Source: JAWWPG01 sp038254365 (GTDB lineage: Bacteria > Actinomycetota > Actinomycetes > Propionibacteriales > Nocardioidaceae). Taken from it: a stretch of 64,000 nt of DNA. The number at the start of each line of letters is the position of its first letter. Within the stretch, counting starts at the first letter, position 1. The DNA lies in the NCBI GenBank assembly GCA_038254365.1, contig JBBSGI010000001.1, forward strand, positions 110,208 through 174,207. Direction: 5' to 3'. Positions 1-10,743 of the stretch are shown here, in pieces. The notes below the pieces were generated by a model. It saw only the letters and a list, made by a program, of their open reading frames with translations. It was not told the DNA's origin and made no database searches. The position numbers and the translations under genes are program-made.

Positions 1-1031
1 CCTTCCTCTTCCGCGGTGACGCGGACGAGGCGTGGGTGTGCCAACGGATCGTGGGGTTGCCGAGCCGGATTCCGCTGCGGCGGCTGCGGGGAACCGACCT
101 GTGGTACCTCGTACTGGAGCTGCCCGAGGGGTCACGTGTCGAGTACCAGATCGAGGTCCGCCGGGGAGAGGAGTACGAGCGGTTCAACGACCCGCTCAAC
201 CCGCAGCTTTCCCACAGCCCCCTCGGTCAGTCATCGGTGTGTTTCGCGTACGGCTACGAGACGCCGGAGTGGACCCTGCCCGACCCCGAGGCGAGGACCG
301 GGGAGCTCACCGAGTGGGTGGTGCCGAGCAAGGCGCTCGGCCGCGATACCGCGGTCACCGTGTACCTCCCGGCCCGCTTCCGCCGTACCGCGAAGTATCC
401 CCTACTGGTGGTGCACGACGGCGGTGACTTCCTGGAGTTCGCGGCGATGAAGACCGTACTCGACAACCTGATCCACCGTCTCGACATCGCCGAGATGGTC
501 GTCGCGTTCACCCACCCGGGTGGGCGGCTGGTCGAGTACGCAAACTCGAAAGCGCATGCCCGCTTCATCACCGACGAGCTGGTACCGCTCCTGGAGGCTG
601 AGCTGCCGCTGATCGGCCAGCCGTCCGGGCGATGCCTGCTCGGCTCAAGCTTCGGGGCGATCGCCTCGATGTCTGCGGCGAACCGGTCCCCGGACACGTA
701 CGGATCCCTGGTGCTGATGTCGGGGTCTTTCGTCTTCACCGACATCGCGACCGACCACGGCGGAGGCCCCACCTTCGATCCGGTGGTGAGGTTCGTCAAC
801 CGCTTCCGCTCGCGCCCCCGCCGGGTCGCCGACCGCGTCTACCTGAGCTGCGGGGTGTACGAGCCACTGATCATCCCCAACCGGGCGATGGTGCTGACCT
901 TGGAGGGAGTCGGTCTCGCTGTCCGGTTCGACGAGGTCCGCGACGGCCATAGCTGGGAGAACTGGCGCGACCGCCTCCGCGACGCTCTGTCGTATGTCTA
1001 CCCCGGGCCGCAGAAGCTGGTCTACGAGTAA
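1..1031 (+). CDS. Enterochelin-esterase-like alpha/beta hydrolase, 5' partial
   Basis: Cut by the left window edge: the reading frame is open from base 3, and the sequence before the first internal start (FRGDADEAW at about 3-35) looks like the N-terminal domain of the Fes/enterochelin esterase family, so the gene begins outside. The visible 342 residues hold the N-terminal beta domain (DLWYLVLELPEGSRVEYQ), then a D-family esterase fold with nucleophile motif GSSFG and a C-terminal GHSWENWRD segment carrying the probable catalytic His. Members hydrolyse ester bonds of siderophores or act as generic carbohydrate/ester hydrolases; no siderophore genes are adjacent, so the substrate is unknown. 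Confidence 0.75.
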   Translation, partial: FLFRGDADEAWVCQRIVGLPSRIPLRRLRGTDLWYLVLELPEGSRVEYQIEVRRGEEYERFNDPLNPQLSHSPLGQSSVCFAYGYETPEWTLPDPEARTGELTEWVVPSKALGRDTAVTVYLPARFRRTAKYPLLVVHDGGDFLEFAAMKTVLDNLIHRLDIAEMVVAFTHPGGRLVEYANSKAHARFITDELVPLLEAELPLIGQPSGRCLLGSSFGAIASMSAANRSPDTYGSLVLMSGSFVFTDIATDHGGGPTFDPVVRFVNRFRSRPRRVADRVYLSCGVYEPLIIPNRAMVLTLEGVGLAVRFDEVRDGHSWENWRDRLRDALSYVYPGPQKLVYE

Positions 1032-1098
1032 GAGGGGCGCTGCGCCGCTGCCGGGAACCCGGCGACCTATTCTGGGTGGATGCACCCGGGTTCCGGCG

Positions 1099-2352
1099 AT
1101 GCGTGAGGCTCTGGGTCGCGCGTTCGAGGCGAGCCTCGACCGTTTTCGTCAGCGCGGCCGCCGGTCGGTTGAGCGGATGGTACGACTGACGGCGGCGGCG
1201 GTGGCGAGTTACGTCGTCGCAGGACTGGTGTTCCCCAGGAGCGCGCCGCTGCTGGCCCCGCTGACCGCGTTGTTGGTCGTCCAGCTGACGCCGGTGAGCA
1301 TCTTGGCCAGCGGTGTGCAGCGGGTAGGCAGCGTCGTGGCCGGAGTGGCCGTCGCGGTGGGCTTCTCGTCGCTGGTGCACATCACCTGGTGGAGCCTGGG
1401 CACGGTCATCGCCTTGTCCCTGCTGATCGGGCAGCTCCTCAGGCTCGGCCCGAACCTTCTCGAGGTGCCGATCAGCGCCATGCTGGTCCTCGGGGTCGGC
1501 TCTCGCACCGCGGAGACGGCCGCCTGGCAGCGGATTGCCGAGACGCTCGTCGGCGCGGGCGTGGGCGTCCTCTCGAACCTGCTGTTCCCTCCGAAGGTGA
1601 CCAGCGAGGACGCCGCGTGGGCGATCTGCAGGCTCGGCGAAAACCTGGCCCGGCTACTGGACTCCGCGGCACAACAGATCGGCGACGAGGACCTCTCCAC
1701 CGGAGACCTCGGCGAACGAGCGTGGCAGTGGCTGGGTCAGGCCCGTCGGCTGACGCACGACATCCCGAACGTCGGTAGCGCCCTGCTGCGCGCCGAGGAG
1801 AGCCGACGGCTCAACCTGCGGGCCCTTGGCACGGCGGATTCGGGGCCGGGGCTTCGGCTGGGCCTGGAAGCGTTGGAGCATTCCGCTGTCGCCGTGCGCA
1901 GCATGTTCCGCTCGCTTGCCGAGGCGGCACACGAGTACGACGATGCGGGGCGCGGCCTGCCGACCGAGGTTCGATCGGCCATGGCGTTGCTGCTGAGCGA
2001 CCTGGCCGTCGCCCTGCGGTCGTACGGGCAGCTGGTGTATACGGAGGCCCGGCCCGGTGGACTCACGCCGGAGCCCACGCAGGCGCGCGCCGCGCTGCAG
2101 ACGCTGCGCAGCGCCCGCTCCGAGCTCTCCGACCTGCTGCTCGTCAACCCGCGCGACGACAGCGCTCTTGCGATGCTGACGAGCTCTCTGCTGGCCACTG
2201 TCGAGCGGGTGCTGCAGGAGTTGAGCCTGGACCAGCGAGCCCGCTTGCACGAACGCCGGGTTCAAACACTCCCCCAGCGTCTCGCGTCCCACTCGCGAAG
2301 CAGCCAGCGTGGGCTGTCCAGGAGGATGACGCGCCGCCGCGGTGATCCCTAG
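1099..2352 (+). CDS. FUSC-like / aromatic acid exporter family membrane protein
   Basis: 417 residues from ATG 1099; an upstream in-frame start at 994 would overlap the esterase and adds a non-hydrophobic, arginine-rich stretch, so the later start is preferred although its ribosome site is weak. The first ~150 residues contain about four to six hydrophobic segments, including LAPLTALLVVQLTPV, typical of FUSC/ArAE (DUF939-like) proteins, followed by a long soluble helical half (about 180-400) with coiled-coil-like Leu spacing. FUSC proteins are inner-membrane efflux components for aromatic acids; here there is no adaptor or outer-membrane partner, so the substrate is open. It follows the esterase gene by 67 bases and may be co-transcribed. 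Confidence 0.7.
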   Translation: MREALGRAFEASLDRFRQRGRRSVERMVRLTAAAVASYVVAGLVFPRSAPLLAPLTALLVVQLTPVSILASGVQRVGSVVAGVAVAVGFSSLVHITWWSLGTVIALSLLIGQLLRLGPNLLEVPISAMLVLGVGSRTAETAAWQRIAETLVGAGVGVLSNLLFPPKVTSEDAAWAICRLGENLARLLDSAAQQIGDEDLSTGDLGERAWQWLGQARRLTHDIPNVGSALLRAEESRRLNLRALGTADSGPGLRLGLEALEHSAVAVRSMFRSLAEAAHEYDDAGRGLPTEVRSAMALLLSDLAVALRSYGQLVYTEARPGGLTPEPTQARAALQTLRSARSELSDLLLVNPRDDSALAMLTSSLLATVERVLQELSLDQRARLHERRVQTLPQRLASHSRSSQRGLSRRMTRRRGDP

Positions 2353-2373
2353 CGATCAGCAGCAGTGAGGGCG

Positions 2374-2446
2374 TGGAGACGAAGGGACTCGAACCCTCAA
2401 CCCCTGCCTTGCAAAGGCAGTGCTCTGCCAGTTGAGCTACGTCCCC
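2374..2446 (-). tRNA. alaT: tRNA-Ala (anticodon TGC)
   Basis: Read on the minus strand the 73 bases fold as a cloverleaf: acceptor GGGGACG with CGTCTCC (one G-U), anticodon stem CTGCC/GGCAG around loop TTTGCAA giving anticodon TGC, and a T arm ending GGTTCGAGTCCC. No encoded CCA. It follows gyrA and tRNA-Ile on the same strand, the usual actinobacterial arrangement. Confidence 0.95.
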
Positions 2447-2473
2447 GGATCCGGTCCGGGCGCCGCCTGACGG

Positions 2474-2593
2474 CTACCGAACCCGGTCGGTGGCCTCGGC
2501 CCACAGGTCCCCGTCGCTCTTGCCGGTGAGCTTGTTCAGCACGAACTTGGCGGCGGCGCCGGCAATCGCCAAGACGATGAGCTTCTTCACCAT
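2474..2593 (-). CDS. DLW-39 family small protein
   Basis: A 39-codon gene between the two tRNAs, too short for most gene finders. The product begins with MVKKLIVLAIAGAAAKF, one short hydrophobic helix, and ends GDLWAEATDRVR. The conserved Asp-Leu-Trp followed by (A/T)EAT and the exact length of 39 define the DLW-39 family, known from actinobacteria near gyrA; function unknown. Start ATG is preceded by GGAAGAGG-like purines (minus strand) about 7 bases upstream. It is probably membrane-associated through its single helix. Confidence 0.85.
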   Translation of the reverse strand: MVKKLIVLAIAGAAAKFVLNKLTGKSDGDLWAEATDRVR

Positions 2594-2621
2594 GTCAGAC
2601 CTCTTCCGTGGGTGGGGGCAG

Positions 2622-2695
2622 TGGGCCTAAGAGGACTTGAACCTCTGACCTCTTCCTTATCAGGGAAGCGCTCTAACCGTCTGAGCTATAGGCCC
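2622..2695 (-). tRNA. ileT: tRNA-Ile (anticodon GAT)
   Basis: Minus strand, 74 bases: acceptor GGGCCTA with TAGGCCC, D arm TAGCTCAG, anticodon stem CTTCC/GGAAG around loop CTGATAA giving GAT, and T arm AGAGGTTCAAGTCCTCT. Lies downstream of gyrA and DUF3566 on the same strand, as in Mycobacterium. Confidence 0.95.
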
Positions 2696-2771
2696 CCAGG
2701 GCGACGCACGCCGGTCGAAGATTACCCCATCGTCAACAAGCCGCCCAAACTCGTCGCAGCGGTACGACGGG

Positions 2772-3409
2772 TCAGTTCAGGTCTTCGGCAAGGGTTACCT
2801 CGATGCCTCCCAGCATCGCCGCGGACATGTTGTAGATGAAGGCCCCGAGCGTCGCCAGCGCGGTGATCAGGACCACGTCGATGACGCTGATCAGCATGGT
2901 GATGCCCATGACGCGACTCATCGCGACGTACTGCTTGATGTCGAACTGGTCGGCCGGGTTCTGGTTGACGACCTGCTGGATCGTCTGGTTGACCTTGTCC
3001 CAGAGACCCGACGCCTCCATGATCGAGAAAACCAGGAAGACCGCGACGACACACATCACCCCGAAGGCGATCGAGAGCAGGAACGCGGTCTTGGTGACCG
3101 ACCACGGATCCACCCGGGTCAGGCGCAGCTTCGCCCGCCGCGTCTGACGCGGCCTGCGCGCGGCCTCCTTGCGCGCGGCGCGGGCCGCGGCGCGCTGCCG
3201 GGAGCGCTCGGCCTTGGCCCGTTCGGCGTCCGATGTCGTCGATTCCGTCGCCACCGGTGGAACCGGGAAGGTCCTTCCGGTCTCGTCGATGGCCGGCGGG
3301 GTGCCGGAACCGGTCGGACGGGTGATCTCCTGGGTGGGTGCCTGGGATTCGGCGGACAGGACGCCGAACCGGCGCCGAGGGGCCGTGGGGGTGTTGTCGC
3401 CGGCTTCGG

Positions 3410-3413
<4 letters not shown>
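2772..3413 (-). CDS. DUF3566 domain membrane protein downstream of gyrA
   Basis: 213 residues. About 100 disordered, Ala/Arg/Pro-rich residues precede a two-helix membrane domain: first helix around FLLSIAFGVMCVVAVFLVF, second around GITMLISVIDVVLITALATL. Between them is a short loop with QQVVNQNP. This matches DUF3566, the conserved gene after gyrA in actinobacteria (Rv0007 in M. tuberculosis). Its ATG overlaps the gyrA stop codon by 4 bases (ATGA), so translation is coupled to gyrA. The role is not established in the family; a link to cell division or envelope has been proposed only by context. Confidence 0.88.
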
Positions 3414-6007
<2,594 letters not shown>

Positions 6008-6047
6008 CAGTCGAATCCTTTACTCGTCGGGTTGAGCCAGCCATCGG

Positions 6048-8138
6048 TCAGACGTCGAGGAACCGCACATCCTTGGCATTGCGCTGGATCCAGGCCCGAC
6101 GTTGTCCGACGTCCTCACCCATCAGCGTCGAGAAGATCTCGTCGGCCTGGGCCGCGTCATCCAAGGTCACGTTCATCAGCAGCCGGTTGTCGGGGTCCAT
6201 GGTGGTCTCCCACAGCTCGTCGGCGTTCATCTCGCCGAGGCCCTTGTAGCGCTGGATTGGTGCGTCTCGCGGCAGCTTCTTGCCGGCTGCCTCGCCGGCG
6301 GCGATCAGGGCGTCCCGCTCACGGTCGGAGTAGACGTACTCGTGAGCGGCCGGGTGGTTCCACTTCAGCCGGTAGAGCGGCGGGCGGGCCAGGTAGACGA
6401 ACCCGCCCTCGATGAGCGGCTTCATGAAACGGAAAAGCAGCGTCAACAGCAGCGTCTGGATGTGGTGGCCGTCCACGTCGGCATCCGCCATCATCACGAT
6501 CTTGTGGTAGCGGAGCTTCTCGATCGAGAAGTCTTCCTGGATGCCAGTGCCCAGCGCCGAGATGATGGCCTGCACCTCGGTGTTGGCGAGCACCCGGTCG
6601 ATGCGGGCCTTCTCGACGTTGAGGATCTTGCCGCGGATCGGCAGGATCGCCTGCACCCGGGGGTCTCGCCCGCCCCGGGCGGAGCCCCCGGCCGAGTCGC
6701 CCTCGACGATGAAGACCTCGCACTCCTCCGGGTTCGTCGACTGACAGTCCGAGAGCTTTCCGGGCAGGCCACCGCCGCCGAGCAGGCCCTTGCGACTGCG
6801 GGCGAGCTCCCGGGCCCGGCGGGCAGCGATCCGGGCCGAAGCCGCCGCTATCGACTTGCGGATAATGTCGCGGCCTTCGCCCGGGTTCTTCTCGAACCAC
6901 TGCCCCAGCTGGTCGTTGACGATCTTCTGCACGAAGGACTTCGCCTCGCTGTTACCGAGCTTCGTCTTCGTCTGGCCCTCGAACTGTGGCTCCAACAGCT
7001 TGACCGAGATGATCGCGGTAAGGCCCTCTCGGACGTCGTCGCCCGACAGCCGGTCCTCCTTCTTCTTGATCAGCCCCCATTCCTCCGCCCACCCGTTGAC
7101 GGTCGTGGTCAGCGAGGCCCGGAACCCCTCCTCATGGGTGCCGCCTTCGTGGGTGTTGATCGTGTTGGCGAACGTGTGGACCGACTCGGTGTAGCTGAGA
7201 TTCCACTGCATGGCGACCTCGAGGCTCATGCCCACCGCGTCGTGGACCGCCTCGAACGCGATGATCGTGCGGTGCACTGGCTCCTTGGTCGAGTTCAGGT
7301 GCCGGACGAAGTCGACCAGCCCGTCCTGGTAGAGAAACCGCCGTTCGATGCCCCCCGAGCTCGCGATCACCAGATCGTCGTCCGCCTCCTCGACGAAGTC
7401 GTTGATCGGCGCGTCACCGAGGGCGTCGGCGACCTGCTCCGCCTGCGGGCGCTGATCGCGAACGACGATCTCCAGGCCCTTGTTGAGGAATGCCATCTCG
7501 CGGAAATGGGACGCGATCGTCTCGAACGAGTAGGTGGTCGTCTCGAAGATGTCCGCCGCCGCCCAGAAGGTGATCGTAGTTCCGGTCTCCTCCGTCGCCT
7601 CGTGCTGCTGGAGGTCGCCGTCGGGCACGCCGTACGAGAAGGACTGCGTCCACCGGAAGCCGGCGTTCCTGATCTCGACGACCAGGCGGCGGCTCAACGC
7701 GTTCACGACCGAGCTACCGACGCCATGCAGGCCGCCGGAGACCTTGTATCCACCTCCACCGAACTTGCCACCGGCATGCAGCTCGGTCAGCACCAGCGTT
7801 ACCGCCGGCATCTTCTCGATCGGGTGCATGCCGGTCGGGATCCCCCGCCCGTTGTCCTCGACCCGGACCCCGCCGTCGGCGAGTAGGGTGACGTCGACCC
7901 GGTCGCAGTAGCCGGCCAGCGCCTCGTCGACCGAGTTGTCGACGATCTCCCACACCAGCTGGTGCAGTCCTCGCTCGCCGGTCGAGCCGATGTACATGCC
8001 CGGTCGTTTGCGCACCGCATCGAGGCCTTCGAGCAAGGTGATGTCGGAGGCGTCGTACGACGGGCGGTCGGCGTTCTCCGCGAACGGGACGAGGGCGGGC
8101 TCGGGCCCGGGGTTCGACGACTCGTCCGAAACGCTCAC
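6048..8138 (-). CDS. gyrB: DNA gyrase subunit B
   Basis: 696 residues from GTG 8138, chosen because GGAGG sits 7 bases upstream; an ATG at 8159 would add seven residues but places that Shine-Dalgarno inside the gene. ATPase (GHKL) signatures: EIVDNSVDEA, VEDNGRGIPTG and GGLHGVGSSVVNALS. TOPRIM signatures: EGDSAGGSA, PIRGKILNVEKA and DADVDG. The C-terminal tail has QRYKGLGEMN. It is the ATPase and GyrA-binding subunit. First gene of the leftward gyrB-gyrA-DUF3566 unit. Confidence 0.98.
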   Translation of the reverse strand: MSVSDESSNPGPEPALVPFAENADRPSYDASDITLLEGLDAVRKRPGMYIGSTGERGLHQLVWEIVDNSVDEALAGYCDRVDVTLLADGGVRVEDNGRGIPTGMHPIEKMPAVTLVLTELHAGGKFGGGGYKVSGGLHGVGSSVVNALSRRLVVEIRNAGFRWTQSFSYGVPDGDLQQHEATEETGTTITFWAAADIFETTTYSFETIASHFREMAFLNKGLEIVVRDQRPQAEQVADALGDAPINDFVEEADDDLVIASSGGIERRFLYQDGLVDFVRHLNSTKEPVHRTIIAFEAVHDAVGMSLEVAMQWNLSYTESVHTFANTINTHEGGTHEEGFRASLTTTVNGWAEEWGLIKKKEDRLSGDDVREGLTAIISVKLLEPQFEGQTKTKLGNSEAKSFVQKIVNDQLGQWFEKNPGEGRDIIRKSIAAASARIAARRARELARSRKGLLGGGGLPGKLSDCQSTNPEECEVFIVEGDSAGGSARGGRDPRVQAILPIRGKILNVEKARIDRVLANTEVQAIISALGTGIQEDFSIEKLRYHKIVMMADADVDGHHIQTLLLTLLFRFMKPLIEGGFVYLARPPLYRLKWNHPAAHEYVYSDRERDALIAAGEAAGKKLPRDAPIQRYKGLGEMNADELWETTMDPDNRLLMNVTLDDAAQADEIFSTLMGEDVGQRRAWIQRNAKDVRFLDV

Positions 8139-8215
8139 GCAGGGGCCTCCACTCATCACAAAAGCCGCCTGCGTCGGATGAACACCAACGCAGTCGCGGC
8201 CTCTCAGTCGCCTCC

Positions 8216-8221
8216 ATTATA
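8216..8221 (-). promoter_or_regulatory. Putative gyrB -10 element
   Basis: On the minus strand the hexamer is a perfect TATAAT, 78 bases before the GTG of gyrB. No good -35 is present at 16-18 bases. A 5' leader of about 70 bases would result. Assignment is by consensus only. Confidence 0.5.
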
Positions 8222-8249
8222 GGACACGTCCGGCCCGATCAGGGCATGG

Positions 8250-8258
8250 TTGTCCACA
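8250..8258 (+). promoter_or_regulatory. DnaA box upstream of gyrB
   Basis: Perfect TTGTCCACA, the actinobacterial DnaA-box consensus, 29 bases upstream of the proposed gyrB -10. A single box far from oriC suggests DnaA could modulate gyrB, but one 9-mer can occur by chance. Confidence 0.45.
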
Positions 8259-8303
8259 GAATTGGGGTGGCGCGGCCCGAGAAAGCATCCCGACTGGCCC
8301 GCA

Positions 8304-8320
8304 ACCGCCGCTCAGGCGGT
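8304..8320 (-). terminator. Possible hairpin terminator after the amidase gene
   Basis: ACCGCC and GGCGGT flank a 5-base loop, about 60 bases past the amidase stop on the minus strand. There is no T tract, so this is a weak, I-shaped candidate of the kind seen in high-GC genomes. Confidence 0.35.
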
Positions 8321-8381
8321 CGAGGACCGCTCGCGCTAGCTCCCCCTCACGCCGTGCGGTCCCCGATCGCGTCCTGGGCCG

Positions 8382-10334
8382 CTAGGGCTTGGTGACGTCG
8401 GCGGCTCGCACAAAGGCCATCCGGTGGCCGAACCAGAGCTCGTAGTACCGGTCCTTCCCGACCACATCGGTGTGGTCGTCCGGCGCCGAGTCGTCGTAGG
8501 TAACCGCGTAGTAGTAGTCGGTCGTGAGGGTGTCGTCGGCAACCACGTAGCGCTGGCCCGGGCCGATGGTGTAGTGCAGCTCACCCACCCGCTGGTAGGG
8601 GATGGTGTCGGGGTAAGCGCTCCGCTCCGGATACGCTCGGCCGTAGACCGGCGCCGAGCCGCCGGCCCTCGCGCCCACCGTCGTGCCAGCGGAGCGGACC
8701 AGCGGCGAGTGACCGGGCGGGATGTAGATCCAGCCCTTGGCGCCGAGATACCAGACGGCGATCCAGTTCTGCGAGGTGTCGGCCACCACGAACTTCTGCC
8801 CCGAGTCGGCGCGCGCGCCGACGTCGGCCACGTCGGTGGTGGAGTAGCCGTGGCGGTGCAGCCCGACGTCCTTGACCAAGTGGGCCTTCGCCCGCGGGGC
8901 GGTTCGCAGGTAGACGAAGTTGGTGCCCTGGTCGGGGCAACGGACGCCCGGCTGGGTGCAACCAGTGACCTTATGGACGTTCGTGGCGAAGTTGGGCGCG
9001 ACCTTGACAACCGACCCCACCTTGACGTTGGTAGGGGTAGCGCGGATCCCACGGTTGATCGGGGCGCCCAGCAGAGCGAAGTAGTGCTGCCAGTTCCAGT
9101 ACGGCCCCGGGTCCCAGTGCATGCCGCGGACGTACCTCGGCAGGATTCCGGGCACCTGGTCGTGGCCGATGATGTGGGCCCGGTCCAGCGGAACGTCGTA
9201 CTCGGCTGCCAGGTACTTGACCAGGGCGGCCGAGCTTTCGTACATGGACTCCGTGTACCAGGTGGCGCCTTGAGCCGCATATCCCTCGTGCTCGATGCCG
9301 ATGGAGTGCATGTTGACGTACCAGTTTCCGGCGTGCCAGGCGACGTCGTTCGCATAGGTGTGCTGCGCCACGTGCCCGTCGCTCGACCTGATCGTGTAGT
9401 TCCATGAGACGTACGTCGGGTCCTGCACCAAGTTGAGGGTGGTGTCGTAGCTGGTCTCGGTGTCGTGGATGACGATGTAGCGGATGTTCGGTCCGGCCGG
9501 CCGGTTCGCGAGGTCGTGGTTGCCGTAGGCATACGGGTCGGGGCGGCCGTACCAGTTGTACGGGGCGGGCACCCATTCGCAGGCGAGGGTGTCAGGGCAG
9601 TCGACCGGCGCCGTCTGGGGTGCGACCTGCGCCGGGATGCGGAGGCCGGGAACGGCGGTGAGAGTCACCCGCTGGCCGTCGTTGGTGACCCTGGACTGCC
9701 CGGCCTTGACGACAGCGAACACCCGGCGGGCGAACGTTGACGCATCGGCTGGGGAAGCGCTGCCGCTGTAGCGCTTGATCGCCCCGAACCAGTGACTCAC
9801 CGCGGTGTGCGCCCCGGTCGGCTTGCCGAGCTCGCGCTGGTACGACGCCAGCAACGCCGCACCGGCGCAGATGTTGTCCGTAGAGACGGTCTTGACCCGC
9901 GTCACGCTGGTCCCGGTGAGGGCGGCCGCCGCGCGAGCGGTGTGTAGCGCCGCGGGACCCTCGGTATGGATCGCAGGTCCCCTGCCGCGGGCCCGGCTCA
10001 TATCCGGCGGCGTCAGGTCCGTGAGGTGCATCGGTCCGTAACCACCAGCGGTGCTGGGCGAGCCCCCATGGTCGTCCCACCGAGACTCGAGGTAGGACAC
10101 CCCCTTGACGACCGCCGCGGGGACGCCATAGGTGGCAGCGGCAGCCTGGAACGTCCGCTCGCGCGCCGTGTTCGGCACCCCGGCAGCCACGGCGGCCGCA
10201 CAGCGACCCACCGAAGCCTGTCCAGAGGCGAGGGCTCCCGGTGACTGCGCCGTCAGCGCCAGTGACGTGGTGAGAGCTGCCGTGCTGATCACGGCGGCTA
10301 CAGCGAGAAGTCGACGGGGCGGCGAAGGCCTCAT
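8382..10334 (-). CDS. Secreted modular N-acetylmuramoyl-L-alanine amidase with lytic-transglycosylase-like N-domain
   Basis: 650 residues from ATG 10334, preceded by AAAGGGGA at good spacing. A signal peptide (RRLLAVAAVISTAALTTSLA) is followed by an SLT-like region: YGVPAAVVKGVSYLESRWDDH holds a candidate catalytic Glu, then GGYGPMHLTD. An Amidase_2 domain follows, with zinc-ligand contexts YIVIHDTE, IGIEHEG and HIIGHDQVPG. After it come SH3-like segments (TNFVYLRTAP, WIAVWYLGAKGWIYIPPG). It should cleave the stem peptide from muramic acid outside the cell and may also act on glycan. The gene sits between gyrB and the recF cluster, where core synteny normally has none, so it is an insertion. 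Confidence 0.82.
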   Translation of the reverse strand: MRPSPPRRLLAVAAVISTAALTTSLALTAQSPGALASGQASVGRCAAAVAAGVPNTARERTFQAAAATYGVPAAVVKGVSYLESRWDDHGGSPSTAGGYGPMHLTDLTPPDMSRARGRGPAIHTEGPAALHTARAAAALTGTSVTRVKTVSTDNICAGAALLASYQRELGKPTGAHTAVSHWFGAIKRYSGSASPADASTFARRVFAVVKAGQSRVTNDGQRVTLTAVPGLRIPAQVAPQTAPVDCPDTLACEWVPAPYNWYGRPDPYAYGNHDLANRPAGPNIRYIVIHDTETSYDTTLNLVQDPTYVSWNYTIRSSDGHVAQHTYANDVAWHAGNWYVNMHSIGIEHEGYAAQGATWYTESMYESSAALVKYLAAEYDVPLDRAHIIGHDQVPGILPRYVRGMHWDPGPYWNWQHYFALLGAPINRGIRATPTNVKVGSVVKVAPNFATNVHKVTGCTQPGVRCPDQGTNFVYLRTAPRAKAHLVKDVGLHRHGYSTTDVADVGARADSGQKFVVADTSQNWIAVWYLGAKGWIYIPPGHSPLVRSAGTTVGARAGGSAPVYGRAYPERSAYPDTIPYQRVGELHYTIGPGQRYVVADDTLTTDYYYAVTYDDSAPDDHTDVVGKDRYYELWFGHRMAFVRAADVTKP

Positions 10335-10387
10335 GGTTGGTCCCCTTTGACGGTTCGGTGCGATGCCAACACTCCACCAAAGCACAA

Positions 10388-10417
10388 GTCCGCCCGGGCG
10401 GCAATGGCTGGGCGGAC
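10388..10417 (-). terminator. Inverted repeat upstream of the amidase gene
   Basis: GTCCGCCC and GGGCGGAC form an 8-bp stem around a 14-base loop. On the minus strand it lies after the decayed DUF4383 gene and before the amidase start, so it could terminate read-through from the recF cluster or sit in the amidase leader. No clear T tract. Confidence 0.35.
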
Positions 10418-10434
10418 CTGCTTAGACCGACGGG

Positions 10435-10743
10435 TCAGACGACGGCAGTCCTCTCGCGAAAGGTACGCGGAACCGCCAACCCGAGCCCGATCATGGCGAT
10501 CCCGAGGAAGAGGTGCAGCCAGTTGTCGGCCGAGTTCAGCGGGACGAAGTTGGCGCTGCTGTCTCGTCGACGACAAGTCCGTAGATCCACAGCACCAGGT
10601 AGATCGCGCCACCGGCTCCCAGTAGGTGCGCGCCGTGGACGTCGCCCGGGCCGCGAGAATCCCTACGACACCGTAGAGCGGATGCACGATGTTGTGCAGA
10701 CGGATACTTCGAACAGCCCGAGGAGGTTGGCGCCGGAGGAATT
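10435..10743 (-). pseudogene. DUF4383 membrane protein remnant with several frameshifts
   Basis: Minus-strand pieces of one DUF4383 protein lie in order but in different frames: NLLGLFEVSV, then LHNIVHPLYGVVGIL, then GAGGAIYLVLWIYGLVVDE (about 10563-10630), then SSANFVPLNSADNWLHLFLG to a stop at 10435. DUF4383 proteins are four-helix membrane proteins of unknown function; this order, including LHNIVH and NWLHL, is typical. At least three frameshifts and the loss of the N-terminal helix mean it cannot be made. The upstream end abuts the dciA stop codon. Confidence 0.75.

Noticed and set aside
2612..2839. Open frame over the tRNA-Ile gene (GLRGLEPLTSSLSG...)
   Set aside because: It is the antisense translation of the tRNA, a known source of spurious proteins.
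10335..10434. Possible ydaO (c-di-AMP) riboswitch before the amidase gene
   Set aside because: Only AAAGGGGACCAACC resembles the motif; the leader is too short and lacks the conserved stems.
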